DNA of 42,380 bases from an uncultured Collinsella sp. (GTDB lineage: Bacteria; Actinomycetota; Coriobacteriia; Coriobacteriales; Coriobacteriaceae): NCBI GenBank assembly GCA_959020035.1, contig CAUEQX010000002.1, positions 1-42,380 of the forward strand, given 5' to 3'. The notes below the pieces were generated by a model. The model had not been told where the DNA came from. It saw nothing but the letters and a program-made list of their open reading frames with translations, and ran no database searches. A program made the position numbers and the translations under genes. Positions 14,045-22,979 of this stretch are shown here, piece by piece; the stretch's first letter is position 1, and every line of letters starts with the position of its first letter.

Positions 14045-16060
14045 TTATGCGAACTGGCTTAGGTAGAGGTCGGCATAAGCGCCCTCGGCAGCCAGCAGCT
14101 CCTTGTGCGTACCCTGCTCGATGATATTGCCATGATCCATGACCAGGATGAGGTCGGCATCGACGATCGTCGACAGACGGTGCGCGATCACAAAGCTCGT
14201 GCGCCCGCGCATGAGCGCGTCCATGGCGCGGCCGATGGCGAGCTCGGTGCGCGTGTCCACACTCGACGTCGCTTCGTCCAGGATGAGGATCGCCGGGTTG
14301 TTGAGCAGCACGCGCGCGATGGTCAGCAGCTGACGTTGGCCCTGGCTGATGCTCTCGGCATCGTTAGCCACACGCGTGTCGTAGCCCTGCGGCATAGTGC
14401 GCACAAAGAAGTCGACCTGAGCGGCACGTGCGGCCGCGACAATCTCCTCGCGCGTCGCCTCGGGACAGCCATAGGCGATGTTCTCGGCAATGGTGCCATC
14501 GAACAGCCAGGCGTCCTGCAACACCATGCCAAACTGCTGGCGCAGCTCGCCGCGGTCCATGCGGCTCGTGTCCACGCCGTCGAGCGTAATGCGGCCGCCG
14601 TCGATCTCGTAAAAGCGCATGAGCAGGTTGATGAGCGTGGTCTTACCCGCACCCGTGGTTCCCACCACCGCGATCTTCTGACCCGGCTCGGCGGTAAACG
14701 ACACGTCGCGCATAAGCGGCTTGTCGGGCGAATATCCAAAACGCACGTGTTCAAAGGCAACACGGCCCTCAACCTTGCCCGGCAGCTTGGCGGCGGCCGC
14801 CGGCAACGGATCGGCTTCCATCTCGGACTCGTCGAGCAGGTCGAATACACGCTCGGCGCTCGCCAGAGCGCTCTGCAGCGAGTTAAAGGTAAACGACAGC
14901 TGCGTCATGGGCTCGGACGCCTCATAGATAAACTGGAAGAACGCCTGGAACACGCCGACGGTCATATGCCCGGCAACCAACATGCTGCAGCCCACAAGCG
15001 CAATCACGATTTGCGCCAAGCGGCCGATAAAACGCACCGCGGGACCGACGGCGTTAATCATAAAGTCGGCCTTGGTGCTCACGCGCGCCAGCTCCTTCGA
15101 AGCCTCGTGCACCTCGGCAGAGCTCTGGCGCTCGCGGTTAAACGCACGGATCACCAGACGGCCCGAGTAGCCTTCCTCGACCGCGCTCGTAATCTTGGAC
15201 ACCCACTCCTGGCGCTCGCCCGTCACATCGTGCGTGCGGCGCGAAACGACCTTCGTCACCAGCAGCGAAAGCGCCGTAAAGAACAAAAAGACAAGCGTGA
15301 GCGGCACGCTAAACACGAACATCACGCTCACGGCGCCCACCACGGTACCGATCGACACCAGAAGCTGCAGCAAGCCGCGCTGCATGCTCTCAGACATCTT
15401 GTCTAAGTCGTTGGTCGCACGGCTGACGACCTCGCCGGGACGATGCACATCAAAGAAGGCAAGCGGCAGACGGTTGAGCTTTTGAGCGATGCGGTTACGC
15501 AGGTGCAGGTTAAGGCGTTCGGCCACGCTCGACATCAAAAAGCTCTGGAGCGCGTAGAACGAGGCAGCGGCCGTCCAGATCATAAAGTAGATGAAGATGG
15601 TCCTGCCGCAGTTCTCCCAGGTAACGCTGAAGGTAGCGTTGTTGGCAAACGCCACCTGAATGTGGCCCCACAGCTCATCGATCACGCGGGCGCTATATGC
15701 CGGCGCAGCGGTGTTAAAGATGGCATAGAACACGATGCTCGCGAACACGATATAGAAGCGCCAATGGTCACCGGCAGCCTCGCTCCACAGGCGGCGCACC
15801 GTCGCCCAGGTGTCGCGGGGTTTCTCGTCCTCGTCCTCGTCGTCCACATCGCGCATGCGCTCTGCCTCAGCGCGGGCGCGCTCGTCCTCGGCGCGTTCGT
15901 TTTCCTCGTAGAGCGCTTGGCGGCGAGCCTCGCGCTCGGCTGCAGCCTTGGCGGCCTCGTCCAGCTCGGGTGCTACGGCAGCCGTTTCCTCAACCAGTCC
16001 CGCGGCAACGGCGTCATCAACGCTGGCCTGCTTCCTGAGCTCCTCGGTCATGCTACTCAC
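14045..16060 (-). CDS. ABC exporter subunit with canonical ATPase residues, pair 2
   Basis: A 671-residue half-transporter. Residues 1-85 are an unusual acidic/Ala-rich cytosolic extension (many Glu, Arg and a DDEDEDE run) absent from pair 1. The membrane domain spans about 95-405. Walker A GTTGAGKT is at 467-474, signature ISQGQ (deviant) at 571-575, Walker B ILILDE at 591-596 and switch His at 627 (IAHRLST). Its start overlaps the end of the upstream partner gene by eight bases. With that partner it forms an asymmetric heterodimer, with this subunit supplying the catalytic Glu. The substrate is unknown. Confidence 0.9.
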   Translation of the reverse strand: MSSMTEELRKQASVDDAVAAGLVEETAAVAPELDEAAKAAAEREARRQALYEENERAEDERARAEAERMRDVDDEDEDEKPRDTWATVRRLWSEAAGDHWRFYIVFASIVFYAIFNTAAPAYSARVIDELWGHIQVAFANNATFSVTWENCGRTIFIYFMIWTAAASFYALQSFLMSSVAERLNLHLRNRIAQKLNRLPLAFFDVHRPGEVVSRATNDLDKMSESMQRGLLQLLVSIGTVVGAVSVMFVFSVPLTLVFLFFTALSLLVTKVVSRRTHDVTGERQEWVSKITSAVEEGYSGRLVIRAFNRERQSSAEVHEASKELARVSTKADFMINAVGPAVRFIGRLAQIVIALVGCSMLVAGHMTVGVFQAFFQFIYEASEPMTQLSFTFNSLQSALASAERVFDLLDESEMEADPLPAAAAKLPGKVEGRVAFEHVRFGYSPDKPLMRDVSFTAEPGQKIAVVGTTGAGKTTLINLLMRFYEIDGGRITLDGVDTSRMDRGELRQQFGMVLQDAWLFDGTIAENIAYGCPEATREEIVAAARAAQVDFFVRTMPQGYDTRVANDAESISQGQRQLLTIARVLLNNPAILILDEATSSVDTRTELAIGRAMDALMRGRTSFVIAHRLSTIVDADLILVMDHGNIIEQGTHKELLAAEGAYADLYLSQFA

Positions 16061-17789
16061 CTCCCTTCATCTGCGATTCCGCGATGGCGCGGTACACCTC
16101 GCAGGTTTCCATAAGCTCGCCATGCGTGCCCAAGCCCACAACCTCGCCGTCCTTGAGCACGACGATCTGGTCGGCGTGCAAGATCGTCGAGATGCGCTGG
16201 GCGATGATGAGCACCGCGGCATCGCGCGTCTCGTCCTGCAGCGCATGGCGCAGTGCCGCATCGGTCTTAAAGTCCAGGGCCGAAAAACTGTCGTCGAAGA
16301 TATATAGATCGGCGCGCTTCATGAGTGCGCGAGCAATGGCCAGGCGCTGGCGCTGGCCGCCCGAGAAGTTCGTGCCGCCCTGGGCCACCGGCGTATCGAG
16401 CCCCTGGGGCTGGTCGAGCACAAAGGTGCTCTGGGCAACCTCCAGCGCATGGAGCATGTCAGCCTCAGTCGCGCCTTCGTTGCCAAAGCGCAGGTTGCTT
16501 GCAACGGTGCCCGAGAACAGCCACGCCTTCTGCGGCACATAAGCGATATGCCCGCGAATCTCACCTTGCGAAAGGTCGCGCAGATCGACGCCGTTCAGGC
16601 GAATGGTGCCCTTTGTGGCATCGTGGAAGCGGAGCAAGAGCTTGGCCACCGTCGACTTGCCCGAACCCGTCGAGCCCACAATTGCCGTGGTCTGGCCACG
16701 GCGACAGGCAAAGCTCAGGTCGCACAGGGTGTCCTCGTCGGCATCGTCAAAACGGAACGACATATGGTCGAACACGGCCACCGCGTCGGCACCATCAACA
16801 GGCTCCGCCGCGCACGTGTCCAGCGTGCACTTGCCGTCCACAATGCTCGGCTCGATTTCGAGCACCTGCTGCGCACGGTTGAGGCACGCCGCAGCGCGCG
16901 GAAGCGTCAGAATCACCATCTGCGCCATCATCACAAAGAACAGGATCAGGATTGCGTATTCCAACACGGCCGAGATGCTGCCGATTTGCATGGCATGGAC
17001 GCCCGCGCGGTTGCCGCCCACCCACAGCACCGCCACCTCGGCGATATTCATCAAAAAGAAGCTGGAGCTGTCGAGACCCACAAACAGGTGGTTGACCTTG
17101 ATGGCATTGGCCGCGTAATCGCTAAACACCTCGTCCAGGCGCTGCTCCTCGTGGCGCTCCTTGTTAAATGCGCGGATGACGCGCACGCCCACGATGTTCT
17201 CGCGCAGCACCACGTTCATGCGGTCGATAAAGCTCTGCAGGCGCATAAAGATCGGCGCGGCGTTGGCAACGGTAAAGACCGCCGCCACCAGCACGATCGC
17301 AACCACCACGCCCAGCAGCGTACCCATGGCGGGATCGATGAACCAAGCAAAAATGATGCCTGCCACGGCCAAGAACGGCACCGGCAGCACCAGCTGAATC
17401 GTCTGAAGGACAGCTTGCTGAATCACGTTGATGTCGTTGAGCGAGCGCGTGATCATCGATCCGGTGCCAAAGCGCTCAAAATCGCTGGCCGCGAGCTCGA
17501 GCGATTTGTCGTACACGGCATTGCGGATATCGCAGGCCACGTTGGCGGCCAGGCGCGCCGAAAGATAGCAGCCCAGCACCGTGCCGCCGCTGGCCATGCC
17601 GGTCGCGATAAGCATGTACAGGCCGTTGCGTAATATATAGTCGACATCACCCGTGGTAATACCGGTGTTGACCATGTTCGCCAGCATCGTGGGAACCAAC
17701 AGCGTACCGACGTTATCTATCAGCACCGCAAACAGCGTCACCGCAATCAGACCGCGGTACGGCCTCATAAACCTCATTAAGAGTCGCAT
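16053..17789 (-). CDS. ABC exporter subunit with degenerate ATPase residues, pair 2
   Basis: A 578-residue half-transporter. Walker A GSTGSGKST is at 372-380, canonical signature FSGGQ at 475-479, Walker B LYIFDD (Asp for catalytic Glu) at 495-500, and Gln531 in place of the switch His (IAQRIST). The tail DFKTDAALRHAL after Walker B is nearly identical to that in the pair 1 partner, showing the two operons are paralogous. The start overlaps the marR-type gene by 13 bases, with GAGGGGGACGC before the ATG. It is the non-catalytic half of the exporter and is likely repressed by the upstream regulator. Confidence 0.9.
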   Translation of the reverse strand: MRLLMRFMRPYRGLIAVTLFAVLIDNVGTLLVPTMLANMVNTGITTGDVDYILRNGLYMLIATGMASGGTVLGCYLSARLAANVACDIRNAVYDKSLELAASDFERFGTGSMITRSLNDINVIQQAVLQTIQLVLPVPFLAVAGIIFAWFIDPAMGTLLGVVVAIVLVAAVFTVANAAPIFMRLQSFIDRMNVVLRENIVGVRVIRAFNKERHEEQRLDEVFSDYAANAIKVNHLFVGLDSSSFFLMNIAEVAVLWVGGNRAGVHAMQIGSISAVLEYAILILFFVMMAQMVILTLPRAAACLNRAQQVLEIEPSIVDGKCTLDTCAAEPVDGADAVAVFDHMSFRFDDADEDTLCDLSFACRRGQTTAIVGSTGSGKSTVAKLLLRFHDATKGTIRLNGVDLRDLSQGEIRGHIAYVPQKAWLFSGTVASNLRFGNEGATEADMLHALEVAQSTFVLDQPQGLDTPVAQGGTNFSGGQRQRLAIARALMKRADLYIFDDSFSALDFKTDAALRHALQDETRDAAVLIIAQRISTILHADQIVVLKDGEVVGLGTHGELMETCEVYRAIAESQMKGGE

Positions 17790-18277
17790 GCGTCCCCCTC
17801 GCCCTTATCGTCAGTCTCGTTCTCGGCGGCCACTTGCCGTTTAAATGCCTCGCACTCTTCGTTAAGAACATGGGAGAACTTACCGACCAAGCGCATGATC
17901 TCGCACTGTTCCCACGGCTCGAGCGCCTCGAATGCCTGTTGCTCGGCTTTTTGCGCCGGCAACGCGTAGCGCTTGGCAAACCGCACGCCTTCTTCGGTCA
18001 GTCGTACAACCTTGTTTTTACGACTGCCCTCGGCAAACTCCAACGTCGCAAGCCCTCGCGCCCTAAGCGTTTTAATCGGCGAATTGATGGTCTGTTTGCT
18101 GTAGAACCATTCACTCGTCAGCCGACTCACGGCAACGCTTCCGCCCGCTGCACTCGTGTCGACGAGCATCCAGTAGGCGCAGTCCGAAAGGCCGCAGGCG
18201 CGCGAGAACTCCGAATAGATATGGTCGAGTCCATTGAGCAACCGATCGAAGTCGACCAGCGTAACCGCACTATTCAT
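17777..18277 (-). CDS. MarR-family regulator of the exporter operon
   Basis: A 166-residue winged-helix protein. Residues about 45-105 show the MarR layout: VSRLTSEWFYSKQTINSPIKTLRARGL as recognition region (helix before and after TINS) and the wing FAEGSRKNKVVRLTEEG. It is first gene of the operon, overlapping the first exporter gene, so it probably represses its own operon and is released by an exporter substrate. AAAGGTGGGATAG precedes the ATG. Two near-identical 21-base sites lie just upstream (18293-18347). Confidence 0.9.
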   Translation of the reverse strand: MNSAVTLVDFDRLLNGLDHIYSEFSRACGLSDCAYWMLVDTSAAGGSVAVSRLTSEWFYSKQTINSPIKTLRARGLATLEFAEGSRKNKVVRLTEEGVRFAKRYALPAQKAEQQAFEALEPWEQCEIMRLVGKFSHVLNEECEAFKRQVAAENETDDKGEGDACDS

Positions 18278-18292
18278 CTATCCCACCTTTCA

Positions 18293-18347
18293 ATTGTCCG
18301 ATTTTTGACCAATTATGTGTCTCTAGATTAGTCCGAGTTTTGACTAT
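18293..18347. promoter_or_regulatory. Two candidate MarR operators
   Basis: Two 21-base segments, 18293-18313 and 18327-18347, match closely: TGTCCGATTTTTGACCA and TAGTCCGAGTTTTGACTA share GTCCGAnTTTTGAC. Each is a partial dyad. Starts are 34 bases apart. They cover the region 16-70 bases upstream of the regulator start, where the promoter must lie. Confidence 0.6.
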
Positions 18348-18395
18348 CGTCACAGGCTCTCCGCAAATGCGTGCATTTTTATGGCCTATCGGCAG

Positions 18396-18431
18396 AAAAA
18401 GACCGCCGGCGCGGGGGCGGCGCCAGCGGTC
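18396..18431 (-). terminator. Terminator after the small acidic protein gene
   Basis: GACCGCTGGCGC and GCGCCGGCGGTC pair on the minus strand with one mismatch, followed by TTTTT. Confidence 0.85.
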
Positions 18432-18457
18432 ACGTGAAAATCGGGTTTTATTGCCTG

Positions 18458-18748
18458 TTAAGCGGCGACGGCCTCATAGACCGTAGCGCCCGAGAAGCTG
18501 TCATGCAGGCTCTTGCCGGCAATCCACGGCAGCTCGACGACCTCGCAGACCGTGTTGACCAACTCAGAACAGTCAGTAAAGTGGCCCTTGTCGTTGAGGG
18601 CCTCGCAATCCTGAACACGCCAATAGCCATCGGTGTGCGTGATGTAGTACTCGTGATCGTTGATCGACACAAAAGCGCGCGTCTTGGAACGCAGCAGCTT
18701 CAGAAATCCTTCGAAATCGGTCTCGACGACATCTCCAGCCTGGAACAT
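18458..18748 (-). CDS. Small acidic protein of unknown function
   Basis: A 96-residue soluble, acidic protein (MFQAGDVVETDFEGF..., FVSINDHEYYITHTDGYWRV). No signal peptide or membrane segment. The start is firm: GGAGG seven bases before the ATG; the gene ends in its own terminator. The N-terminal beta-rich look (AGDVVETDFEGFLKLL, INDHEYYITHTDG) suggests a small barrel, but I do not recognise a family. Neighbours give no clue. Confidence 0.75.
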   Translation of the reverse strand: MFQAGDVVETDFEGFLKLLRSKTRAFVSINDHEYYITHTDGYWRVQDCEALNDKGHFTDCSELVNTVCEVVELPWIAGKSLHDSFSGATVYEAVAA

Positions 18749-18784
18749 GATGTTACCTCCTGGCCCGGCGCCACCACGGCGCAT

Positions 18785-19042
18785 TGATAAACGTTGGTAC
18801 TCCTTTAGTAAAACCCTTATCAGAGGTTATGCGTTCGTCATTTAGGCAAGTGGTAAAAAACCGCAGGGTAGACGGGATAAAACGTTTAACCATCCCATTT
18901 GTTTGTCACATTCTGAAGGTACTTTTATGCAAACCTACTTTCCCAATTGGAATCTATCCTTTTGGCCGGGCAATTGACCGTCTATCGTTTGAGCCCGACG
19001 GGTATGAACGGGGCATCTGCAACGCCACCGCAAGGAGACACC
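18785..19042. other. Divergent intergenic region
   Basis: Holds the promoters of the small acidic protein (minus) and the nitroreductase (plus). It is AT-richer than its flanks. TTGACC at 18974 is a lone -35-like box. No repeat or RNA is evident. Confidence 0.4.
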
Positions 19043-19564
19043 ATGGAGACTATCGAAGCACTCATTCACCGCCGCAGCTGCCGCAACTACAGCGATCGTC
19101 CCGTCGAGGCCGAAAAGCTTGCACGTATTATCGAAGCCGGCCAATATGCACCGAGCGGCATGGGCCGCCAGCCGGTGACGTTTGTCGCCGTCACCGACCC
19201 CGCGACCGTCGAGCGTCTCTCGCAGCTCAACGCGCAAGTCATGGGCAGCAACAGCGACCCCTTCTATGGCGCCAAGACCGTTGTGGTGGTGCTGGTTGAC
19301 CGCAGCGTGCCCACACATCTGGAAGACGGCTCGCTCGCCATGGGCAACCTGCTCAACGCTGCCTATGCGCTGGGCGTTGATTCGTGCTGGATTCATCGCG
19401 CCCACGAGGTTTTCGATTCGCCCGAGGGCCTGGAGCTACTGGCCAGTTGGGGTCTACCCGCCGACGGCAGCCTGCGCGGTGTCGGTAACTGCATTCTGGG
19501 CTATGCCGAGGACACGCTTCCCGAGGCAAAGCCGCGCCGCGACAACGTGGTGTACGTAAAGTAA
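19043..19564 (+). CDS. Nitroreductase family protein
   Basis: A 173-residue FMN-dependent NAD(P)H oxidoreductase of the NfsB/FRase fold. The N-terminus IEALIHRRSCRNYSDRPVE contains the FMN-phosphate Arg cluster (RRSCRNY); QYAPSGMGRQP is the usual second FMN loop; the C-terminus carries GNCILGYAEDTLP. The natural substrate cannot be told; such gut enzymes often reduce quinones, flavins or nitroaromatics. GGAG lies seven bases before the ATG at 19043; the frame is open upstream without a better start. Confidence 0.9.
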   Translation: METIEALIHRRSCRNYSDRPVEAEKLARIIEAGQYAPSGMGRQPVTFVAVTDPATVERLSQLNAQVMGSNSDPFYGAKTVVVVLVDRSVPTHLEDGSLAMGNLLNAAYALGVDSCWIHRAHEVFDSPEGLELLASWGLPADGSLRGVGNCILGYAEDTLPEAKPRRDNVVYVK

Positions 19565-19567
19565 TTA

Positions 19568-19595
19568 GTTCCGCCGTTCTAACGAACGGCGGAAC
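19568..19595. repeat. Post-stop hairpin, GTTnCGCCGTT family copy 1
   Basis: GTTCCGCCGTTC pairs perfectly with GAACGGCGGAAC around TAAC, beginning three bases after the nitroreductase stop. There is no T run. A close relative follows larE at 28908-28934. Confidence 0.75.
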
Positions 19596-19637
19596 CGCTG
19601 AAAGGCCCCGTCCAAAATTTGCTGTTCCGCTCGCAAC

Positions 19638-20213
19638 TTATCCCGCCGATGGAGTTGTTGCCGTTTCATTTGCCTGGGCCGTTTCGGCGTCGTCGCCTTG
19701 CTTGTCTTCGTCCTTTTGCGCATCGGCGATGGTGGAGGCCGCCGCAACGATACCACGCTGGGGCGCGACGCTCGTCTGGGCCTGAGCGCCCTCGACAACT
19801 TCTGTACCTACATGCGCGAGCTCGGGCGATTTAAACATTGCGTCCAAGTTGGCGCCACCGCCGGCATATCCGAGCGCAGCGAGCGCGATGACGATCACTG
19901 CAACGGCGGCCACGATCGGCACGTAGCGATGCCAGCCGGCGGGATTGAGCCCGCTGCGGCGAGCCGCCCCGCGGCTGATGTAGCCGAGCGTTCCGTCGTG
20001 CTTGAGCTTTGAGCCCACCACGCGTTTGCGGCCCCACAGCGAGGACTCTGCCTGCATTGCCAAGCGGGCGCTTGCCGAAGGATAGCCGTATTTAGTGCGC
20101 TTGAACGAGCCATCAAACCCCGAGGCGTGTTTGCCCCACGTCACCGATGTTGTGCGTCGGTTGACCGGCGCGGCACTCCGCCTTCTGCGGCTCGGTTTTG
20201 AAGTCTCAGCCAT
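19638..20213 (-). CDS. Single-pass membrane protein of unknown function
   Basis: A 191-residue protein. Residues 1-95 are basic and Arg/Ser-rich (SRRRRSAAPVNRR, FKRTKYGYPSASARLAM) and likely cytosolic; about 97-118 is one transmembrane helix (YVPIVAAVAVIVIALAALGY); the remainder is an acidic, low-complexity Ala/Asp/Thr tail, likely outside. No family recognised. GAGGG precedes the ATG at 20213. It lies 84 bases after the Fis-type regulator gene on the same strand and may be co-transcribed. Confidence 0.75.
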   Translation of the reverse strand: MAETSKPSRRRRSAAPVNRRTTSVTWGKHASGFDGSFKRTKYGYPSASARLAMQAESSLWGRKRVVGSKLKHDGTLGYISRGAARRSGLNPAGWHRYVPIVAAVAVIVIALAALGYAGGGANLDAMFKSPELAHVGTEVVEGAQAQTSVAPQRGIVAAASTIADAQKDEDKQGDDAETAQANETATTPSAG

Positions 20214-20297
20214 ATGCCCTCGCACGCCGTAACCAAATCGAAACAATAACGCTTTGGACTGTAGCACACGCGTCGCGTGCGGTCACGGGCGCCTCGC

Positions 20298-21515
20298 TCA
20301 ACGGTCATCGTCCTTCAGCAAGCGCCACAGCGTTGTACGGCTTATGCCCAGCACCTCCGCCGCACGGGTTCGGTTGCCGTGGAGATGGTCTACAACCAGA
20401 TGCGCGATATCTCGCTCGGTATCGGCCAGCGGTCGCAGGATATACAGGTCACTTTCAAGCGTCGGGGCGCCAAAGGTTGCGGTCTTAATCACGTCCTCTT
20501 GGGCGAACACTTCCTCCGCCACAGCGCGGTCCACCGTGCCCGTCCCCACCAATATATACAGTCGTTCCGAGACCTCGCGGAGCTGCAGATAGTTGCGCGG
20601 CCAGCGGTAAGCATCGAGCGTCTTCGTCGCCGCGGCAGACAGCGTGGGCGCTGCCGTCCCAAATGCATCAGCGAGATATTCCAAATAGCGCGCGACCTTC
20701 GTCGACGCGGCTCCCTGCTCGGCGATTGCCGGCGCGACGCTCACCGCACGGGCGAAGCGCTCGGTCACAAAGGCGGCTTGATCACTTTCGCCGCCGCCCG
20801 GCATGTCATTCGCCGTCAGCACCACATGGCAGCGCGTCGCCAACGCGGTGTCGGTCATCGTGGAGACCAGCTCGCGGAGGCGCTGGGGGCCAACCGCATT
20901 CCAGCCCTCAATGCAAAGGGTCAGCCCCGTTTGGAACAGCGGCGATTCGGAGCTTTTGAGCACATGGCGCCAACCGCGATCGGTGAGTTCATCGAGCGCG
21001 ACGGAAACAAAGGGCTGATCGACAAAAGGGCCATCCAGATAGAGGCGCTTGGCAATCTCGACCTGACCCGCTCCCAGCTCGCCCTCGAGCATAAGGGGCA
21101 CGCCGCGCGCATAGCTCTCGGTAACCGGTACAGCCACCGAGGCCGCCCCCTCAACGATGCCGTACGCGCTCGATTCATAGCGGACCTCAACTTCGTCGGC
21201 GTTGAGCCACTCGATGCCCGCATGCGCCGCGGCACCGCGCACCTCGCGGACCACAACGACCCAAAGCCTCCCGCCCTCTTTGTCGGTGGGGCGAACGGTC
21301 AGGCTCAGGCGCGTACCCTCACGCCCCATAACCAGACGCGCGCCGTCTCCTATACGGTCGAGACGCTCAGCGACAAAAGCCGCCACATCCCGCTCAAGCG
21401 CCGCGTCATTCATGGTCGAGATCGCGACGTCCCCACGCGCATCGATTGCCAATGCCGAGGCCCCGGCAGCAGCTAGGGCATCGGTCAAGATGTTCAGCTT
21501 AGCATTGCTATCCAT
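20298..21515 (-). CDS. Fis-type HTH regulator with degenerate AAA-like core
   Basis: A 405-residue protein laid out like a sigma54-dependent activator but decayed in the ATPase. Residues 1-120 form a sensory-like domain (IDARGDVAISTMND, LWVVVVREVRG). A central AAA-like part has LMLEGELGAGQVEIAKRLY where Walker A (GETGTGKE) would be, with the key Lys lost; no GAFTGA loop or clean Walker B is visible. YRWPRNYLQLREVSERL matches the WPGNVREL sensor II region. The C-terminus (HGNRTRAAEVLGISRTTLWRLL) is a Fis-type helix-turn-helix. It probably regulates with sigma70 rather than sigma54. ATG at 21515; AGGGGC upstream. Confidence 0.8.
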   Translation of the reverse strand: MDSNAKLNILTDALAAAGASALAIDARGDVAISTMNDAALERDVAAFVAERLDRIGDGARLVMGREGTRLSLTVRPTDKEGGRLWVVVVREVRGAAAHAGIEWLNADEVEVRYESSAYGIVEGAASVAVPVTESYARGVPLMLEGELGAGQVEIAKRLYLDGPFVDQPFVSVALDELTDRGWRHVLKSSESPLFQTGLTLCIEGWNAVGPQRLRELVSTMTDTALATRCHVVLTANDMPGGGESDQAAFVTERFARAVSVAPAIAEQGAASTKVARYLEYLADAFGTAAPTLSAAATKTLDAYRWPRNYLQLREVSERLYILVGTGTVDRAVAEEVFAQEDVIKTATFGAPTLESDLYILRPLADTERDIAHLVVDHLHGNRTRAAEVLGISRTTLWRLLKDDDR

Positions 21516-21640
21516 GATTTGCCCCTGTCCGCGGCGACGTGCAACCGCCGACGGTCGCACGACCGAGTGTTTCAAAATTGAACGATATTGCTCACCAAAC
21601 ACTATAGGGCAGAAAGCGCCGTCCTGCGAGTATAGGTGTT

Positions 21641-21728
21641 GCCCCGCATCGCCATCCTGGCGGGGCGATAAGAGCTCTTCGGGACTTATAAACCTGCGGA
21701 CAAGCCATACCCGCAAGAGCTCCTATCG
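21641..21728. repeat. Two adjoining hairpins upstream of the Fis-type regulator
   Basis: GCCCCGC (21641-21647) pairs with GCGGGGC (21660-21666); next, CGATAAGAGCTCTT (21666-21679) pairs with AAGAGCTCCTATCG (21715-21728) with one G-T pair. They lie between the transporter stop and the regulator start. No T run follows on either strand. Confidence 0.6.
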
Positions 21729-21781
21729 CTCCACCGAAGGCTTGCGCTCACCGGCAGCCAGCACGCGAATAAGCTACTTCT

Positions 21782-22816
21782 CTACCAGATTCCCAGCACG
21801 TGCTGCATTCCCAAACTCATGCACGCAATGCCAATCCAGCAGCAAAAGCCCAACGCGATGGGCTTGCCGCCCTTTTTGACCAGCTCGACGATATCGGTAT
21901 TAAAACCAATAGCCGCCATGGCCATCACAATAAAGAACTTCGACAGCTCCTTGATGGGCGCCGTGATGGACGCGGGAAGCTGAAGCACCGTGGTGATCAC
22001 GCTCGCCAGCACAAAGAACAGCACAAACATGGGAAACGCACGTTTAAGCGAGAACGTGCTTTTGGCGTCACCGCCGGCCTTGCGTGCCAGATGCATCTGC
22101 CAGCATGCGAGGACCAGCGTGATGGGAATAATGGCCAGCGTCCTGGTGAGCTTGACCACTGTGGCGCTCTCGAGCACATTGGCGCCGGGATGCATGCTGT
22201 CCCAGGCGCTCGCCGCAGCCGTTACCGACGAGGTGTCGTTGATGGCGGTGCCGGCAAACAGGCCAAAGCCCTCGTTGGTCAGCCCGAGCATGCCGCCGAG
22301 CGTCGGAAACACGAGCGCCGCGATAACGTTAAACAGGAAGATGACCGAAATGGCCTGGGCAATCTCGCGATCGTCGGCATCGATGACGGGCGCGGTCGCA
22401 GCGATGGCCGAACCGCCGCAAATCGACGAACCCACACCCACAAGCGTCGCGATCTTACCCGGTACGTTCATGACGCGGCAGAGCACAAAGGCGATGACAA
22501 GCGAGGTCGAGATCGTCGCCACGATAATCGGCAGCGACTGGGCGCCCTTGGACAGAATCTGGGAGAGGTTCATGCCAAAGCCAAGCAGGATAACCGCGTA
22601 CTGCAAGACTTTTTTGGACGTATAGGTGACGCCGGCGGCGAGCTGTTCGCGACGCTTCCTGGGAAAGACGAGCGCCAGGACCATGCCAAAGAGGATGGCA
22701 AATACCGGACCGCCGACCACCTCAATTTGTTTGCCGAGCAACGTCGCGGGAATGGCAATGATCAGGCAGAACAAGACGCCTTTCCAGCGCTCGCGAACGA
22801 TATTTGCCAGTTGCAT
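21782..22816 (-). CDS. YeiH-family (putative sulfate exporter) membrane transporter
   Basis: A 344-residue protein with about ten helices, belonging to the family called UPF0324/YeiH. VGVGSSICGGSAIAA near residue 130 is the family signature, with further hallmarks AGTAINDTSSVTAAA, VKLTRTLAIIPI and AMAAIGFNTDI. The family is linked to sulfate/sulfite or sulfonate metabolism, but the substrate is not proven. AAGGA lies eight bases before the ATG. It is divergent from the GntR regulator gene, which may control it. Confidence 0.88.
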   Translation of the reverse strand: MQLANIVRERWKGVLFCLIIAIPATLLGKQIEVVGGPVFAILFGMVLALVFPRKRREQLAAGVTYTSKKVLQYAVILLGFGMNLSQILSKGAQSLPIIVATISTSLVIAFVLCRVMNVPGKIATLVGVGSSICGGSAIAATAPVIDADDREIAQAISVIFLFNVIAALVFPTLGGMLGLTNEGFGLFAGTAINDTSSVTAAASAWDSMHPGANVLESATVVKLTRTLAIIPITLVLACWQMHLARKAGGDAKSTFSLKRAFPMFVLFFVLASVITTVLQLPASITAPIKELSKFFIVMAMAAIGFNTDIVELVKKGGKPIALGFCCWIGIACMSLGMQHVLGIW

Positions 22817-22979
22817 ATGGGATTCCTTCTTTCTATTTCACGTTTGCGACGGCTTATGATACGGCAACATTGAGCACAGCCTTGCGCAAACACAGACTAA
22901 GATGCCGCAATAGTTCTCAGGCAACAGCCGAATTGCCCACCGCGGAGAGCTGATTCGCGGCATAATTAACAACTGACAT

